Source of the DNA: Dehalococcoidia bacterium
GTDB taxonomy: Bacteria > Chloroflexota > Dehalococcoidia > Lucifugimonadales > Lucifugimonadaceae
Direction: 5' to 3'
Assembly (NCBI GenBank): GCA_030747175.1
Contig: JASLLE010000027.1
Coordinates: forward strand, 1-32,879
DNA length: 32,879 nucleotides
Part shown: positions 31,921 through 32,879 of the stretch, one piece after another
Position numbering within the stretch: the first letter of the stretch is position 1
How the letters are laid out: each line of letters starts with the position of its first letter
Program-made: the position numbers and the translations under genes
The notes under the pieces: model-generated
The model's input: the letters and a program-made list of their open reading frames with translations, nothing else
The model's database searches: none
Told to the model about the DNA's origin: nothing

Positions 31921-32802
31921 AGCATCCCGCAACTGACGATACAGGCGGGCCGGAGATCAATTGTTAAGTTGCCTTCTGCGGGCTAGGTCAGGCAGTTGGC
32001 AGCGAGCCGGGCGCAGTGGCAGTGACCCCGCAACGGACGATGGTCCAAGCAGGTCACTGATGTCAAGTCAGCGGAGCAAACGCAACTCGCCGAGTTTGTT
32101 GTTAGTCGGCGAGACATAAACTGATGGAGGTGGTCGGCCGACACGGAGACGGTGAGCCAGGTCACGGGAACTAACTCACAGCTATTCACTGGAGAAAAAG
32201 GCCAACTGCTCGATAATCCGGAGAACCTTTGTCGCCCTTAGTTCAAGTTCTCCTTGTCTCGCGTAGGAAAAGTCTGCGTTACGTTCTCGTGTCCATAGGT
32301 ATTGGTTTGATTCAGACCGGCAACGTTCATAATATTGGTCAAGCAAGTCGCTTAACCGCTCACTTTGGGCATCAGATAAGTCTATTTGCCGGCGCTCATT
32401 ACCATCCGGAGACTGCGCCGTAATTTGATCGACCAATCCCCTCAGATCGCTGTCCGACGAAACGGACTGCGTTACGATTTCTAGATCGTCTGGGCGCAAT
32501 ATGATTCTTGGCATGATCTCTACCCCTTGGTAATTATTGGTGTCAGGTGGCGTAATCACTTTGGGTCTTATTGTCCTTCTGCCCAGCCAGACCAGCCCAA
32601 TGAATATTGCTGCGATCGCCACCAATATGGCAACTCACGTGACCCAGACCTGCGATCCGGCTCGCTTCAAGGCGTTCTTTGACCAATACCTTGGCGCAAC
32701 TCCCGTCGAAGATGTGCACGTTCCGGACCTCGGCCCGGTGGCTGATATACATGAGTGGTTGAGACCCTGTTTGGTGGCTGAACCGGACCAAGGGTTCGCG
32801 AC
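31870..32802. other. AT-richer segment between sulfatase starts
   Basis: The roughly 930 bp between the truncated sulfatase and the second copy are visibly AT-richer (near 50% GC by eye) than the rest of the window. The segment contains one minus-strand open frame (32182-32625) and an 8-bp perfect inverted repeat CTCGCCGA/TCGGCGAG (32086-32093 and 32106-32113). Positions 31921-32181 hold no gene I can support. No transposase or recombinase is visible. Confidence 0.65.
32182..32625 (-). CDS. hypothetical small protein, possible membrane anchor
   Basis: A 147-residue frame with a hydrophobic N-terminus (AIAAIFIGLVWLG) followed by basic RRTIRPK, which could be a single membrane span. The rest is hydrophilic and helical: RIILRPDDLEIVTQ, DLSDAQSERLSDLLDQYYER and a terminal VLRIIEQLAFFSSE. 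I do not recognise a family. The full frame begins at TTG (32625) with a weak ribosome site; an alternative ATG at 32514 with GGGGTAGAG before it would give a 110-residue soluble protein. Base composition differs from the neighbours, as for transferred DNA. It is coded opposite to the flanking sulfatase copies. Confidence 0.45.
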   Translation of the reverse strand: MVAIAAIFIGLVWLGRRTIRPKVITPPDTNNYQGVEIMPRIILRPDDLEIVTQSVSSDSDLRGLVDQITAQSPDGNERRQIDLSDAQSERLSDLLDQYYERCRSESNQYLWTRERNADFSYARQGELELRATKVLRIIEQLAFFSSE

Positions 32803-32879
32803 GTAACCGCCAACCCAACCGCAAAGGGAGACAGATGAACGTCATCGTCCTGATGAACGACACGTTCCGTCGCGATCAC
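32803..32879 (+). repeat. 77-bp direct repeat, copy 2 (cut by edge)
   Basis: It is base-for-base identical to 31658-31734 up to the window edge, so its right end is unknown. The left boundary is sharp: bases before 32803 do not match those before 31658. Confidence 0.95.
32835..32879 (+). CDS. sulfatase N-terminus, cut by window edge
   Basis: The 15 visible codons (MNVIVLMNDTFRRDH) are identical to the truncated sulfatase at 31690 and start with the same ribosome site AAAGGGAGA. The remainder lies beyond the window. This copy is probably the intact gene, but that cannot be seen here. Confidence 0.7.
   Translation, partial: MNVIVLMNDTFRRDH

Noticed and set aside
32627-32806. 59-residue plus-strand frame
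   Set aside because: Composition (DPARFKAFFDQYLGATPVED) looks protein-like, but there is no ribosome site or recognisable family, and it ends just inside the second repeat. I could not tell a gene remnant from chance.
1-32879. CRISPR array, tRNA, rRNA or integrase
   Set aside because: I saw no regularly spaced repeat set, no tRNA cloverleaf, no rRNA segment and no transposase or integrase frame. A short or degenerate tRNA could still be missed without a covariance search.

Overview
The window is a GC-rich (roughly 60% by eye), densely coded bacterial segment. The gene content and the many TTG starts fit an uncultured heterotroph. REP-like palindromes of the type common in Chloroflexota, an IlvD/EDD dehydratase, bicupins, CehA/McbA-type hydrolase, sulfatase and D-2-hydroxyacid dehydrogenases suggest a Chloroflexota (SAR202 or Dehalococcoidia-like) organism. 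That assignment is inference only; no rRNA or marker gene lies in the window.

Region 1 (1-14.4 kb) is a mosaic of small catabolic genes: a 5'-cut IlvD/EDD dehydratase, a SAM methyltransferase translationally coupled to an OHCU decarboxylase (uraD), a conserved unknown, an aldo/keto reductase, a tartrate/D-malate dehydrogenase, a beta-hydroxyacid dehydrogenase, two tandem bicupins, a divergent D-2-hydroxyacid dehydrogenase that lacks the family's catalytic Arg, a TIM-barrel isomerase/epimerase, a RidA protein and a large PHP-type (CehA/McbA) hydrolase. REP-like repeats sit in the gaps.

Region 2 (14.5-25.5 kb) is the main discovery: a complete, dispersed B12-dependent methionine synthase with one-carbon supply, reactivation and its own apparent regulator. 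It holds a MetF-MetV fusion, a methyl-THF:corrinoid methyltransferase, a PF13769-type protein, a homocysteine S-methyltransferase, an uncharacterised internally duplicated CGxxH protein, an MtaA/UroD-type methyltransferase, a corrinoid protein, a small four-Cys protein, a RACo/RamA-like reactivase, an ArsR-methyltransferase fusion and MetF. Three nearly identical promoter/operator modules (16195-16224, 20540-20569, 23532-23561) each carry a -35 box, a 22-bp near-palindrome and an 18-bp-spaced -10 box. They precede the folate-methyltransferase operon, the corrinoid operon and the regulator-metF operon. The simplest model is that the ArsR fusion binds all three, including its own promoter, and adjusts the pathway to a SAM-cycle signal.

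Region 3 (25.7-31.4 kb) has a second D-2-hydroxyacid dehydrogenase and, on the minus strand, a MoxR - DUF58 - transglutaminase membrane operon in which the transglutaminase catalytic Cys is Ser.

Region 4 (31.4-32.9 kb) holds a truncated sulfatase start. The same 77-bp 5' region recurs, identical, at the window's right edge, about 1.1 kb later. The DNA between is visibly AT-richer and holds one hypothetical ORF, which suggests an insertion or duplication event in the sulfatase gene.
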